A DNA stretch of 9,508 nt from an uncultured Bacilli bacterium (GTDB taxonomy: Bacteria > Bacillota_I > Bacilli_A > RFN20 > CAG-826), in contig CALVMF010000043.1 of assembly GCA_944342125.1 (NCBI GenBank), forward strand, positions 1-9,508, given 5' to 3'. Position numbers and translations under genes: made by a program. The notes beneath the pieces were generated by a model. It saw only the letters and a program-made list of their open reading frames with translations. It ran no database searches and was not told the DNA's origin. Below, piece by piece: positions 1 to 5,562 of this stretch. How positions within the stretch are numbered: the stretch's first letter is position 1; every line of letters starts with the position of its first letter.

Positions 1-402
1 GATGCCAAAAGAAGCGTTCAAAAAATGATGGAAGGCACGTTTACTTTAGATGATATGCTTAAGCAAATGAAACAAGTTCAAAAACTTGGCTCATTAGGCG
101 GACTGCTAAAACTTATCCCTGGTATGCCAAAAGTAAACGAAAGCCAACTTTCAGCGGCTGAAAAAGAAATGAAAAATTTTGAAGTCATTATTAATTCGAT
201 GACCAAAGAAGAGAGGGCACATCCTGAAATTTTAAAAAATTCAAGGAAAGTACGTATCGCAAATGGATGCGGAAAGACAAATGCTGATGTAAATAAAGTG
301 CTCAAAAAATATGATCAAATGAAATTAATGATGAAACAAATGCGTGGCAGAAACGGAAAATTAAATTTCCCTGGTGGCGGAATGGGAAAATTTCCTTTTT
401 AA
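1..402 (+). CDS. ffh: Signal recognition particle protein Ffh, C-terminal part (5' end outside window)
   Basis: Ffh is the GTPase of the signal recognition particle. It binds 4.5S RNA and signal sequences emerging from the ribosome and hands the complex to FtsY at the membrane. Only the C-terminal M domain (133 codons) is present; the frame is open from base 1, so the N and G domains lie upstream. Visible are the start of the M domain (GTFTLDDMLKQMKQ), the hydrophobic finger-loop stretch GGLLKLIPGMPKV, and the RNA-binding signature NSRKVRIANGCG followed by the VNKVLKKYDQMKLMMKQM helix. The tail is Gly/Met-rich and ends GKFPF, as in many Ffh proteins. The stop is TAA at 400-402. The next gene converges on it, so ffh ends its transcription unit here. 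Identification is secure from the M-domain motifs. Confidence 0.96.
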   Translation, partial: DAKRSVQKMMEGTFTLDDMLKQMKQVQKLGSLGGLLKLIPGMPKVNESQLSAAEKEMKNFEVIINSMTKEERAHPEILKNSRKVRIANGCGKTNADVNKVLKKYDQMKLMMKQMRGRNGKLNFPGGGMGKFPF

Positions 403-622
403 AATACCTCCTCACTATATAGAAGGTTGTTACTATTGAAATTTTTAAAAAAAATTAAAAAAAGTTTTATTTTGCGGTAAAAAAATTTTAAATTGGCATT
501 TTTAAGATAAATTATTTTGGATTTTAATAGTATATAACTATCTAATTTATAAAATTAGAAATCTATAAAATCTTTTATATATAGTATAAATAGATAAATA
601 TTAAAGAAGATGAAGTGCTATC
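403..622. other. AT-rich convergent spacer between ffh and trmD, no gene seen
   Basis: About 220 bases, almost entirely A and T, without a credible coding frame on either strand. It holds several short perfect inverted repeats: an 8-bp one at 541-548/552-559 with a 3-base loop and a 7-bp one around 564-579. Near the ffh stop there is a weak 7-bp imperfect stem (406-412/421-427). These may serve transcription termination from both sides, but none is followed by a clear GC-rich-stem-plus-U-tract arrangement, so no individual terminator for ffh can be named. Confidence 0.6.
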
Positions 623-634
623 TCATTCTTTAAT
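600..634 (-). terminator. Possible terminator at the end of the rpsP-trmD operon
   Basis: A perfect 9-bp inverted repeat (600-608 and 626-634; ATTAAAGAA/TTCTTTAAT) encloses the trmD stop codon. Read on the minus strand it is followed by a T-rich but interrupted stretch. The stem has only one G-C pair, so it is weak. On the plus strand it is followed within a few bases by TTTTT (639-643), so it might act in either direction. Position supports termination; stability does not. Confidence 0.35.
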
Positions 635-1402
635 AAACTTTTTACCTTTAGTTAGTGCGTCTTTTTCCCACTTTGGAAGTTCAGTATTGCTTTCAATTTC
701 TTTAATTAATTTTTGAACTTGCTTAGTCTTTTCTACCTTTTCATATAAATCAGGACGCTTTTCTTTAGTGATTTTAAGTGATTCTTTTAAACGCCACTTG
801 TTTATAGCTTCATGATTTCCAGAATATAAAATATCTGGAATTTTTTTATTGTCAAATTCATAAGGTTCAGTGAATTGAGGATATTCTAAAAGGTTGTTAT
901 CAAAACTTTCTATATCGATACTTTCTTCGGTTATTACGCCTTTTATTAAACGTGAAATAGAGTCTATTAAGCAAATTGCAGCTGCTTCTCCACCTGTTAA
1001 AATATAATCTCCGATTGAAATTTCTTCATCAAAATATTGATAAACGCGCTCATCAACACCTTCATAATGCCCACATAAAATTAAGATTTCATCATAGTTT
1101 TTAGCTAGTTCTTTGGCTTTTTCTTGATTATAAGTTTTGCCTCGTGGTGTTAATATAATTTTATGAGTAGAAGGAGTTGAAACATTTTTTAAGCAATCAA
1201 AAATTGACTGAACTTGCATTATTAAACCTGCTCCGCCTCCTACAGGTTTATTATCGCATCGATTATATTTGTTTTTTGTATAATCTCTTATATTAATAAA
1301 TTGAACATCGATTAAGCCTTTTCCAATCGCTCTTTTCATTATTGAAGATGAAAAGTATGAAGTAAACATTTCAGGGAAAAGAGTTAAAACTTTAAATTTC
1401 AT
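623..1402 (-). CDS. trmD: tRNA (guanine-37-N1)-methyltransferase TrmD
   Basis: TrmD methylates N1 of G37, next to the anticodon, using S-adenosylmethionine, and so prevents +1 frameshifting. The 259-residue length is normal for the family. It starts with the typical MKFKVLTLFPEMF. The glycine-rich PVGGGAGLIMQ lies at residues 53-63. The SPOUT trefoil-knot SAM site is seen as LCGHYEGVDER (109-119) and IGDYILTGGE (130-139). The conserved LLEYPQFTEP (171-180), SGNH (194-197) and WRLKESL (203-209) follow. A mild oddity is Glu at residue 179, where most relatives have Arg in the YTRP motif. The start lies three bases after the rimM stop with no clear SD, which suggests translational coupling to rimM. 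It is the last gene of the minus-strand operon. Confidence 0.97.
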   Translation of the reverse strand: MKFKVLTLFPEMFTSYFSSSIMKRAIGKGLIDVQFINIRDYTKNKYNRCDNKPVGGGAGLIMQVQSIFDCLKNVSTPSTHKIILTPRGKTYNQEKAKELAKNYDEILILCGHYEGVDERVYQYFDEEISIGDYILTGGEAAAICLIDSISRLIKGVITEESIDIESFDNNLLEYPQFTEPYEFDNKKIPDILYSGNHEAINKWRLKESLKITKEKRPDLYEKVEKTKQVQKLIKEIESNTELPKWEKDALTKGKKFIKE

Positions 1403-1405
1403 TTT

Positions 1406-1918
1406 TTATAATAAGCCATCAATAAGATGGATTTTTATAAAACCATCTTTGATGTTAACTTCCTTTACAAAGAAATCGTTAAAAGGAACAAAAAAGTGGC
1501 TTTTTGCGGAGTTTTTTTGAATTTTAAGCGTGATTTGCGCAGGAAATTCTTCAATAGAAGTGACTTTACCTAACTCATTATTGTTTTCATCAATAACTTT
1601 TAAACCCGTTAAATCTGAATAATAAAATTCGTTTTCGTTTAATAAAGAATCATCTTTTAAAGCGTAAATTTCTTTGCCAAGTAAAAAATTCACTTTATCG
1701 ATTGCGTCTAAATTCTTAAAAGAAATAACATCAAGATTTCCGCCTTTTGAGTAAAAAGATTTAACGGTTAATTCTATATAATCTTCACCATTTTTATAAA
1801 AAAGCTTACTTCCTTTTTTATATCTAATATCTTTAAAAGTAGTGTAAGTGTAAACTTTTAAATCTCCTTTTAATCCAACAGGTTTTAAAACTTTACAAAC
1901 TAATAGATACTCTTTCAT
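1406..1918 (-). CDS. rimM: 16S rRNA processing/maturation factor RimM
   Basis: RimM binds ribosomal protein S19 and the 3' (head) domain of 16S rRNA and helps late 30S maturation. The 170-residue length is typical. The N-terminal barrel domain shows KPVGLKGDLKV (12-22), the family signature. The linker YYSDLTGLKV (99-108) opens the PRC-barrel domain, which ends with FFVPFNDFFVKEVNI (142-156) and the usual GLL C-terminus. The ATG at 1916-1918 fits the family N-terminus, but no purine-rich SD precedes it: the upstream RNA is pyrimidine-rich because it is the 3' arm of a terminator hairpin. Low translation is therefore likely. In E. coli too, RimM and TrmD are made at far lower levels than S16 and L19 from one operon. 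A three-base gap separates it from trmD. Confidence 0.96.
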   Translation of the reverse strand: MKEYLLVCKVLKPVGLKGDLKVYTYTTFKDIRYKKGSKLFYKNGEDYIELTVKSFYSKGGNLDVISFKNLDAIDKVNFLLGKEIYALKDDSLLNENEFYYSDLTGLKVIDENNNELGKVTSIEEFPAQITLKIQKNSAKSHFFVPFNDFFVKEVNIKDGFIKIHLIDGLL

Positions 1919-1928
1919 ATTCAGACAT

Positions 1929-1962
1929 AAAAAAGGAAGGAGAAATTATTCTCCTGCCTTTT
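1929..1962 (-). terminator. Intrinsic terminator/attenuator between khpA and rimM
   Basis: Two 14-base arms (1931-1944 and 1949-1962) pair with a single mismatch (1937 against 1956) around a four-base loop. On the minus-strand RNA the 5' arm is AAAAGGCAGGAGAA, the loop contains the khpA stop codon UAA, and the 3' arm runs into a six-U tract (1934-1929). This has the form of a Rho-independent terminator, and it is the strongest hairpin I found in the window. It ends only ten bases before the rimM ATG, leaving no room for a new promoter, so rimM and trmD should depend on readthrough. Confidence 0.75.
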
Positions 1963-2218
1963 CTTCTCCCTCAAATGATTCAAATTTAAGATATACTTTT
2001 TTATTTTCTAACTTACCAGCGATAGAAACGATATCTCTAATTGAATTAGCGATGCATCCTTTTTTGCCAATAAGTCTAGCGATATCTTGACTAGGAGCAC
2101 AAATTAAGAAAGTTAAATCAGACTTTTCATTATCATCTTGAACTTCGCGAATTAAAAGTGCTTCTGGATCTGAAATAAATGAATCAACAATAGAATGAAT
2201 TAATTGTTTATAATCCAT
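1946..2218 (-). CDS. khpA: KH-domain RNA-binding protein KhpA (YlqC family)
   Basis: A small single-KH-domain RNA-binding protein. In other Bacillota its relatives pair with KhpB (Jag/EloR) and affect cell elongation and RNA regulation. The 90-residue length is close to the family norm. The KH signature LIGKKGCIANSIRDIV (49-64) contains the GxxG loop GKKG (51-54), which contacts RNA, followed by a short helix and the KKVYLKFE strand (73-80). The N-terminal region is acidic and helical as in YlqC. It begins two bases after the rpsP stop; an AGAGG at 2229-2233, inside the end of rpsP, is the likely SD. Its position directly after rpsP is the classical one. Its stop codon sits in the loop of a terminator. 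Confidence 0.94.
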   Translation of the reverse strand: MDYKQLIHSIVDSFISDPEALLIREVQDDNEKSDLTFLICAPSQDIARLIGKKGCIANSIRDIVSIAGKLENKKVYLKFESFEGEEKAGE

Positions 2219-2220
2219 TT

Positions 2221-2544
2221 TTATTTAGCCTCTTTTTTAGCTGCTGTGGATACGTTTTTAACTTTTTTAACTGCTGTTTTAGCTTTTTCTTCTTTAGCTT
2301 TAGCAATTAAGCCTTTAGCGCTTAAAATACCTTTAATAGTGTCAGAATATTGAGCGCCACTAACGAGCCATTTGATGGTAGCTTCTTCGTTTAAATTTGC
2401 ACCATTAATACCATTTTTTGGATCATAAGTACCGAGATTTTCGATATATCTTCCATCTCTTGTGTATCTGCTATCAGCAACAACAATTCTATAAAAAGGT
2501 AATTGGTGTCTTCCTTCTCTAGCTAATCTAATCTTTACTGCCAT
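2221..2544 (-). CDS. rpsP: Small ribosomal subunit protein S16
   Basis: S16 is a primary assembly protein of the 30S subunit that binds the 5' and central domains of 16S rRNA. The N-terminus MAVKIRLAREG and the core PFYRIVVADSRYTRDGRYIE (16-35) with LGTYDPKNG (37-45) are diagnostic. The 107 residues exceed the minimal family length because of a C-terminal Lys/Ala-rich tail from about residue 80, probably disordered and rRNA-binding. The start is well supported: AAAGGAGA on the minus strand (2553-2560) lies eight bases upstream of the ATG. A near-consensus promoter just upstream drives it as first gene of the rpsP-khpA-rimM-trmD operon. This operon is reversed relative to ffh and rplS, with which it is usually co-oriented in Bacillota. 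Confidence 0.97.
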   Translation of the reverse strand: MAVKIRLAREGRHQLPFYRIVVADSRYTRDGRYIENLGTYDPKNGINGANLNEEATIKWLVSGAQYSDTIKGILSAKGLIAKAKEEKAKTAVKKVKNVSTAAKKEAK

Positions 2545-2568
2545 AATTAAAATCTCCTTTGCCCGATT

Positions 2569-2597
2569 ATGATATGTGAAATCATATTACCTGTCAA
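2569..2597 (-). promoter_or_regulatory. Promoter of the rpsP operon
   Basis: On the minus strand a perfect -35 box TTGACA (2597-2592) is followed after exactly 17 bases by a -10 box TATCAT (2574-2569). The predicted transcript start is near 2562-2563, giving an untranslated leader of about 20 bases that contains little besides the SD at 2553-2560. This fits a strong sigma-A-type promoter for a ribosomal protein gene. Confidence 0.8.
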
Positions 2598-2614
2598 GTA
2601 TTTTTACTTAACAG
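2591..2614. repeat. Imperfect palindrome over the rpsP -35 region
   Basis: Two 10-base arms (2591-2600 and 2605-2614) match as inverted repeats at nine of ten positions around TTTT. The left arm contains the complement of the TTGACA -35 box of rpsP. A second 6-bp inverted repeat (2568-2573/2581-2586) covers the -10 box. Placement between two divergent promoters would suit an operator, but I recognise no known regulator site and short AT-rich palindromes also arise by chance. Confidence 0.4.
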
Positions 2615-2637
2615 ATATAATTTTATATAAATTATGT

Positions 2638-2665
2638 TTGATTTTTGTTTGCTTTATGCTAATAT
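2638..2665 (+). promoter_or_regulatory. Promoter of rplS
   Basis: A -35-like TTGATT (2638-2643) is followed after 16 bases by TAATAT (2660-2665), preceded by the extended -10 dinucleotide TG (2657-2658). The predicted start is near 2671-2672, exactly at the foot of the first leader hairpin. It faces away from the rpsP promoter, with about 40 bases between the two -35 boxes. Confidence 0.7.
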
Positions 2666-2670
2666 TTTTA

Positions 2671-2762
2671 AGCATTTCGAAGAAGTGCTACGAATGTTCC
2701 AATGTAAATGGTCACTTTATAAGAACATTAAGAGAACGAATTAACTTAAGGAGGTCGTAAAA
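2671..2762 (+). promoter_or_regulatory. Structured 5' leader of rplS (candidate L19 leader)
   Basis: The predicted transcript begins with a hairpin at 2671-2689: arms AGCATTTC and GAAGTGCT pair over eight positions (one G-U) around a GAA loop. Three bases later a second, longer hairpin is closed by AATGTTC (2693-2699) and GAACATT (2723-2729), with a smaller inner pairing possible between 2704-2709 and 2713-2719. An excellent SD, AAGGAGGT (2748-2755), follows and lies seven bases before the ATG. Two consecutive hairpins directly before rplS is the arrangement I recall for the Firmicute L19 leader motif, an autoregulatory ribosomal protein leader. I cannot confirm its consensus bases from memory. 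Confidence 0.55.
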
Positions 2763-3116
2763 ATGAATACAAATTTAGTAAATGAAGTATCAAAAACTCA
2801 ATTACGAACCGATTTCCCTGCATTTAAAGCTGGTGACACTGTCAAAGTCAACGTTAGAATTGTTGAAGGTGGAAAAACCAGAATCCAAGCTTTCGAAGGT
2901 GTTGTAATCGAAAGAAGAGGCCATGGCGTTAGTGAAACATTCATGGTTAGAAAAATGTCTGATAAGATCGGTGTTGAAAGAATTTTCCCAGTACATTCAC
3001 CAAACGTTGTTAGTGTTGAAGTACTTAAAATTGGTAGAGTTAGAAGAAGCAAAATCTTCTATCTTAGAAATCGTAGCGGTAAAGCTGCTCGTATTAAAGA
3101 AGTTCTTAAAAAATAA
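2763..3116 (+). CDS. rplS: Large ribosomal subunit protein L19
   Basis: L19 sits at the interface of the 30S and 50S subunits and contributes to an intersubunit bridge. The 117-residue length is typical. Diagnostic stretches are FKAGDTVKVNVRIVEGGKTR (21-40), the strand-loop FEGVVIERRGHG (44-55), GVERIFPVHSP (70-80) and GRVRRSKIFYLR (91-102). The N-terminal MNTNLVNEVSKTQLRTDFP matches the family start, and the SD AAGGAGGT at 2748-2755 fixes the ATG. It has its own promoter and leader here and is followed by a terminator, so it may be transcribed largely alone. In the usual order it follows trmD on the same strand; here trmD lies upstream in the opposite direction. Confidence 0.97.
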   Translation: MNTNLVNEVSKTQLRTDFPAFKAGDTVKVNVRIVEGGKTRIQAFEGVVIERRGHGVSETFMVRKMSDKIGVERIFPVHSPNVVSVEVLKIGRVRRSKIFYLRNRSGKAARIKEVLKK

Positions 3117-3152
3117 AATTTTATTAAATAAATATATTATTGATGTGACTAG

Positions 3153-3184
3153 AAGTGGTGGAAATTGTTCCATCACTTTTTTAT
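3153..3184 (+). terminator. Intrinsic terminator after rplS
   Basis: A 10-bp stem (3153-3162 AAGTGGTGGA with 3169-3178 TCCATCACTT, one G-U pair) with a six-base loop is followed by TTTT and further T-rich sequence. This has the form of a Rho-independent terminator. It ends about 13 bases before the rbgA start, and no promoter can be seen after it, so rbgA would rely on readthrough or on a weak promoter hidden within 3117-3150. Confidence 0.72.
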
Positions 3185-3196
3185 AATTTTGAAGAT

Positions 3197-4087
3197 ATGG
3201 AGAACAATTCACAAAAAAATATTCATTGGTTTCCTGGGCATATGAAAAAAGCCTATGTTCGCATTGAAGACCATTTAAAAATGGTCGATTTTGTCGTTAT
3301 TGTTTTAGATGCTCGCGCACCTTTTTCTAGCGCCAATGATTATTTGATTAAAATGTTTGTGAATAAACCTAAAATCTATATCTTAAACAAAGAAGATTTA
3401 GCCGATCCAAAGCTTACTCCTGAATGGATTAAATATTTTACACGTGAAAATATTCGCTGCATATCTTTAAACTCTAAAGGTGACTTAAAAAGTAAGCTTA
3501 AAGACCATTTAATGTATTTAACTGAGGAAAAAAGAGTTAAAAATTTAAAAAGAGGAATAAAAAATTCTTTATTTAAAGGAATAATTGTTGGAGTGCCAAA
3601 TGTTGGAAAATCAACAATTATTAATTCTTTAAGTGGCGTTAAAAAGGCTAAAGCTGCCAATACTCCTGGAGTTACCCGTAACGTCAACTTAATTAAAATT
3701 TCTGCAAATTATTTTTTAATGGATACCCCAGGAATTTTAACTCCTCGATTTGAAAATGAAGAAGAAGGAATTAAACTCGCTTTACTTGGATCAATCAGGC
3801 AAGATATTTTGCCTTTTGAAAAGTTAATCAACTACGCCTTTGACTTTTTAAAAACTTATTATCCAGGATATTTACTTAAATATCTTGATGAAACTTACGA
3901 TTTAACTCGCTTAAAAGAAGTAAAAAATGAAGAATTTATTAAAATAATTGCTAATAAACACATGCCAAGGCTTAAAAATGGCGCGTTAAACATCGAACAA
4001 GCAAAAATTAAGTTTTTAAACGACTTTAAAAATGGTCAAATTTGTAGGTTTTGTTTAGATAGAATTGATGAATATGCTAAATTTTGA
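3197..4087 (+). CDS. rbgA: Ribosome biogenesis GTPase RbgA (YlqF)
   Basis: RbgA is a circularly permuted GTPase that acts at a late step of 50S assembly, around incorporation of L16 and other late proteins. From the ATG at 3197 it has 296 residues. The N-terminal IHWFPGHMKKA (9-19) is the family hallmark. The permuted order is visible: the G4 motif NKED (64-67) comes first, then the P-loop GVPNVGKST (132-140), NTPGVTRN (155-162) for G2, and DTPG (176-179) for G3. The C-terminal helical, RNA-binding domain follows to residue 296. A longer frame exists from a GTG at 3155, but it begins inside the terminator stem and lacks an SD, so the ATG is preferred. Only a weak GAAG (3191-3194) precedes it. 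The end overlaps the start of rnhB. Confidence 0.95.
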   Translation: MENNSQKNIHWFPGHMKKAYVRIEDHLKMVDFVVIVLDARAPFSSANDYLIKMFVNKPKIYILNKEDLADPKLTPEWIKYFTRENIRCISLNSKGDLKSKLKDHLMYLTEEKRVKNLKRGIKNSLFKGIIVGVPNVGKSTIINSLSGVKKAKAANTPGVTRNVNLIKISANYFLMDTPGILTPRFENEEEGIKLALLGSIRQDILPFEKLINYAFDFLKTYYPGYLLKYLDETYDLTRLKEVKNEEFIKIIANKHMPRLKNGALNIEQAKIKFLNDFKNGQICRFCLDRIDEYAKF

Positions 4088-4697
4088 GTCAAATTTTTAT
4101 AGTGAAACAGTAAAAGTTATAGTTGGAGTTGATGAAGCAGGGCGCGGGGCACTTTGTGGTCCAGTCGTTGCGGCTGCTTGCATATTAAAAAAAGATTATG
4201 TTAATGAAAAGATTAACGATTCAAAGAAATTAACACCAAAACAAAGAGAAGAACTTTTTGAGGAAATTATAGATAACGCTTTAAGCTATGGAATAGGGAT
4301 TGTTGATGCTTTAACAATCGATAAAATCAATATTTTTGAAGCAACTAAACTTGCAATGCATGAGGCAATTAAAAAAATAAATGTAAATTACGATTTAATT
4401 TTAACCGACGCTATGAAACTTCAAAACGAATCTTGTGAAGTTGTACCAATTATTAAAGGCGATGCTAAATGTTCTTGCATCGCAGCAGCTTCGATATTAG
4501 CAAAAGTTACAAGAGATAGACTCCTTTTAGAATACGACAAAAAATATCCTTTATATAACTTTAAATCTCATAAAGGTTATGGAACTAAAAAACATATTGA
4601 AATAATAAAAGAATATGGAATAATTAAAAATTTCCATCGAAAAAGTTATGAACCGATAAAATCACTCTTAAAAAATAAAGAAATTTCAGAAAATTAA
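4068..4697 (+). CDS. rnhB: Ribonuclease HII
   Basis: RNase HII cleaves the RNA strand of RNA-DNA hybrids and nicks at single ribonucleotides misincorporated in DNA, starting ribonucleotide excision repair. Counting from the ATG at 4068 it has 209 residues. The active-site motif GVDEAGRG (20-27) supplies the first two acidic residues (D22, E23). TDAMKL (113-118) gives a third (D114), and KGDAKCSCIAAASILAKVTRD (130-150) a fourth (D150). The C-terminal HKGYGTKKH and FHRKSY stretches are also typical. The usual GRGPLAGPV reads GRGALCGPV here, a conservative change beside the active site. ATG codons at 4068 and 4074 and a TTG at 4065 are all in frame, and none has an SD. The start overlaps the end of rbgA, so translational coupling is likely. 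Confidence 0.95.
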   Translation: MNMLNFESNFYSETVKVIVGVDEAGRGALCGPVVAAACILKKDYVNEKINDSKKLTPKQREELFEEIIDNALSYGIGIVDALTIDKINIFEATKLAMHEAIKKINVNYDLILTDAMKLQNESCEVVPIIKGDAKCSCIAAASILAKVTRDRLLLEYDKKYPLYNFKSHKGYGTKKHIEIIKEYGIIKNFHRKSYEPIKSLLKNKEISEN

Positions 4698-4733
4698 AAA
4701 AAGTTTCTCAATTTTTTAAAAAAAATGAATATT

Positions 4734-4766
4734 AATCTCCTTCTAGATAATGAAAGGAGATTTTTT
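4734..4766 (+). promoter_or_regulatory. Hairpin covering the dprA ribosome binding site, terminator-like
   Basis: AATCTCCTT (4734-4742) and AAGGAGATT (4754-4762) form a perfect 9-bp stem with an 11-base loop, followed directly by TTTT. The 3' arm contains most of the SD of dprA (AAAGGAGA, 4753-4760), so the folded RNA would hide the SD. The same structure resembles an intrinsic terminator for the rbgA-rnhB transcript. The two roles are not exclusive. A weaker A/T-only inverted repeat (4694-4701/4712-4719) lies just before it, over the rnhB stop. Confidence 0.6.
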
Positions 4767-4767
4767 A

Positions 4768-5562
4768 ATGAGTTTTACAGCAAAAAGTATACTTGGAGCA
4801 ATCGCTTTTAAATGCGATGGAAACTGGAACGAAGAGTTTCGAATTTTAAAAGAAAAGATTGCTTTAAGCGATGAGGATGTTAAAAACTTTTCAGAAAAAA
4901 TATCGACGGATTACCTATATTTAACTTCAGGCGAATATCCTCGAAATTTTCTAAATTGTTTAAAATGTCCTCCGATCGTTCTTTTTTATAAGGGCGACAT
5001 TAGTTTACTTACTAACACAGTTGGCAGAAAATATATCGCAATTGTTGGCAGTAGAAACGCCTCTGATTATGGCAGGCGATCAGTAGGAGAAATCGTAAAA
5101 AGTTTGCCAGATGAATCGATTATTGTTTCTGGTCTAGCTAAAGGAATTGACCGCGCAGCTCATGAAGCTGCCTTAGACAATGGGCTTAAAACAATCGCTG
5201 TTTTAGGAAATGGAATCGATTATGTTTATCCTTCTGAAAATAAGGATTTATATGAGCGTATAGTTGAAAATGGTGGCTTGTTACTTTCTGAATATCCGAA
5301 CTTAACTAAACCAAAACCAGATCAATTTGTCTTTAGAAATCGAATTGTAGCAGCAATTTCTGATTTTCTTTTAATTGGGGAAGCTTATGATCGAAGTGGA
5401 AGTTCGACGACCGTAAATTATGCTTTAAATTGTGGAAAACCAGTAGGATGCATTCCTTTTCCAAGAGATTCAAAAAGTTTGTGCAATAAACTAATTAAAG
5501 ATGGTGCACTTTTAGTAGAAAGCGCTAACGACATCATGTATGAAATAGGGAGGAAAGATTGA
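4768..5562 (+). CDS. dprA: DNA processing protein DprA (Smf)
   Basis: DprA binds incoming single-stranded DNA during natural transformation and loads RecA; many non-competent bacteria also keep it. From the ATG at 4768, seven bases after the SD AAAGGAGA, it has 264 residues. The Rossmann-like core is complete: IAIVGSR (90-96), IVSGLAKGIDRAAHEAAL (119-136), AVLGNGIDYVYP (144-155), LLSEYP (172-177), FRNRIVAAISDFLLIGEA (189-206) and SGSSTTVNYALNCGKPV (210-226). The protein ends soon after this core, so the C-terminal winged-helix domain found in many DprA proteins is absent, and the N-terminal helical domain is short. An in-frame ATG at 4750 is rejected because it precedes the SD. The stop overlaps the next gene by one base. 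Confidence 0.95.
   Translation: MSFTAKSILGAIAFKCDGNWNEEFRILKEKIALSDEDVKNFSEKISTDYLYLTSGEYPRNFLNCLKCPPIVLFYKGDISLLTNTVGRKYIAIVGSRNASDYGRRSVGEIVKSLPDESIIVSGLAKGIDRAAHEAALDNGLKTIAVLGNGIDYVYPSENKDLYERIVENGGLLLSEYPNLTKPKPDQFVFRNRIVAAISDFLLIGEAYDRSGSSTTVNYALNCGKPVGCIPFPRDSKSLCNKLIKDGALLVESANDIMYEIGRKD

Noticed and set aside
1893..1928. Eleven-codon minus-strand frame (MSEYERVSISL) starting just before rimM
   Set aside because: It begins right after the terminator U-tract, has no SD and is out of frame with rimM. I see nothing beyond chance, although a coupling leader cannot be fully excluded.
612..2690. Shared 9-mer GAAGTGCTA at 612-620 and 2682-2690, near both edges of the reversed block
   Set aside because: The copies are in direct orientation, whereas inversion between repeats needs inverted copies. 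A 9-base match between two short AT-rich spacers is not unlikely.
2569..2760. Plus-strand open frame of 63 codons before rplS
   Set aside because: It runs through the rpsP promoter, the rplS promoter and leader hairpins and ends beside the rplS SD. It has no SD of its own and its first codon overlaps the rpsP -10 region, so it is a chance frame.
2798..3212. Several minus-strand and alternative plus-strand frames over rplS and the rplS-rbgA spacer
   Set aside because: They are shadows of the well-supported rplS frame, with no SD and no family-like sequence.
3376..3687. Minus-strand frame of 103 codons inside rbgA
   Set aside because: It mirrors the strongly conserved rbgA GTPase motifs on the other strand and has no independent support.
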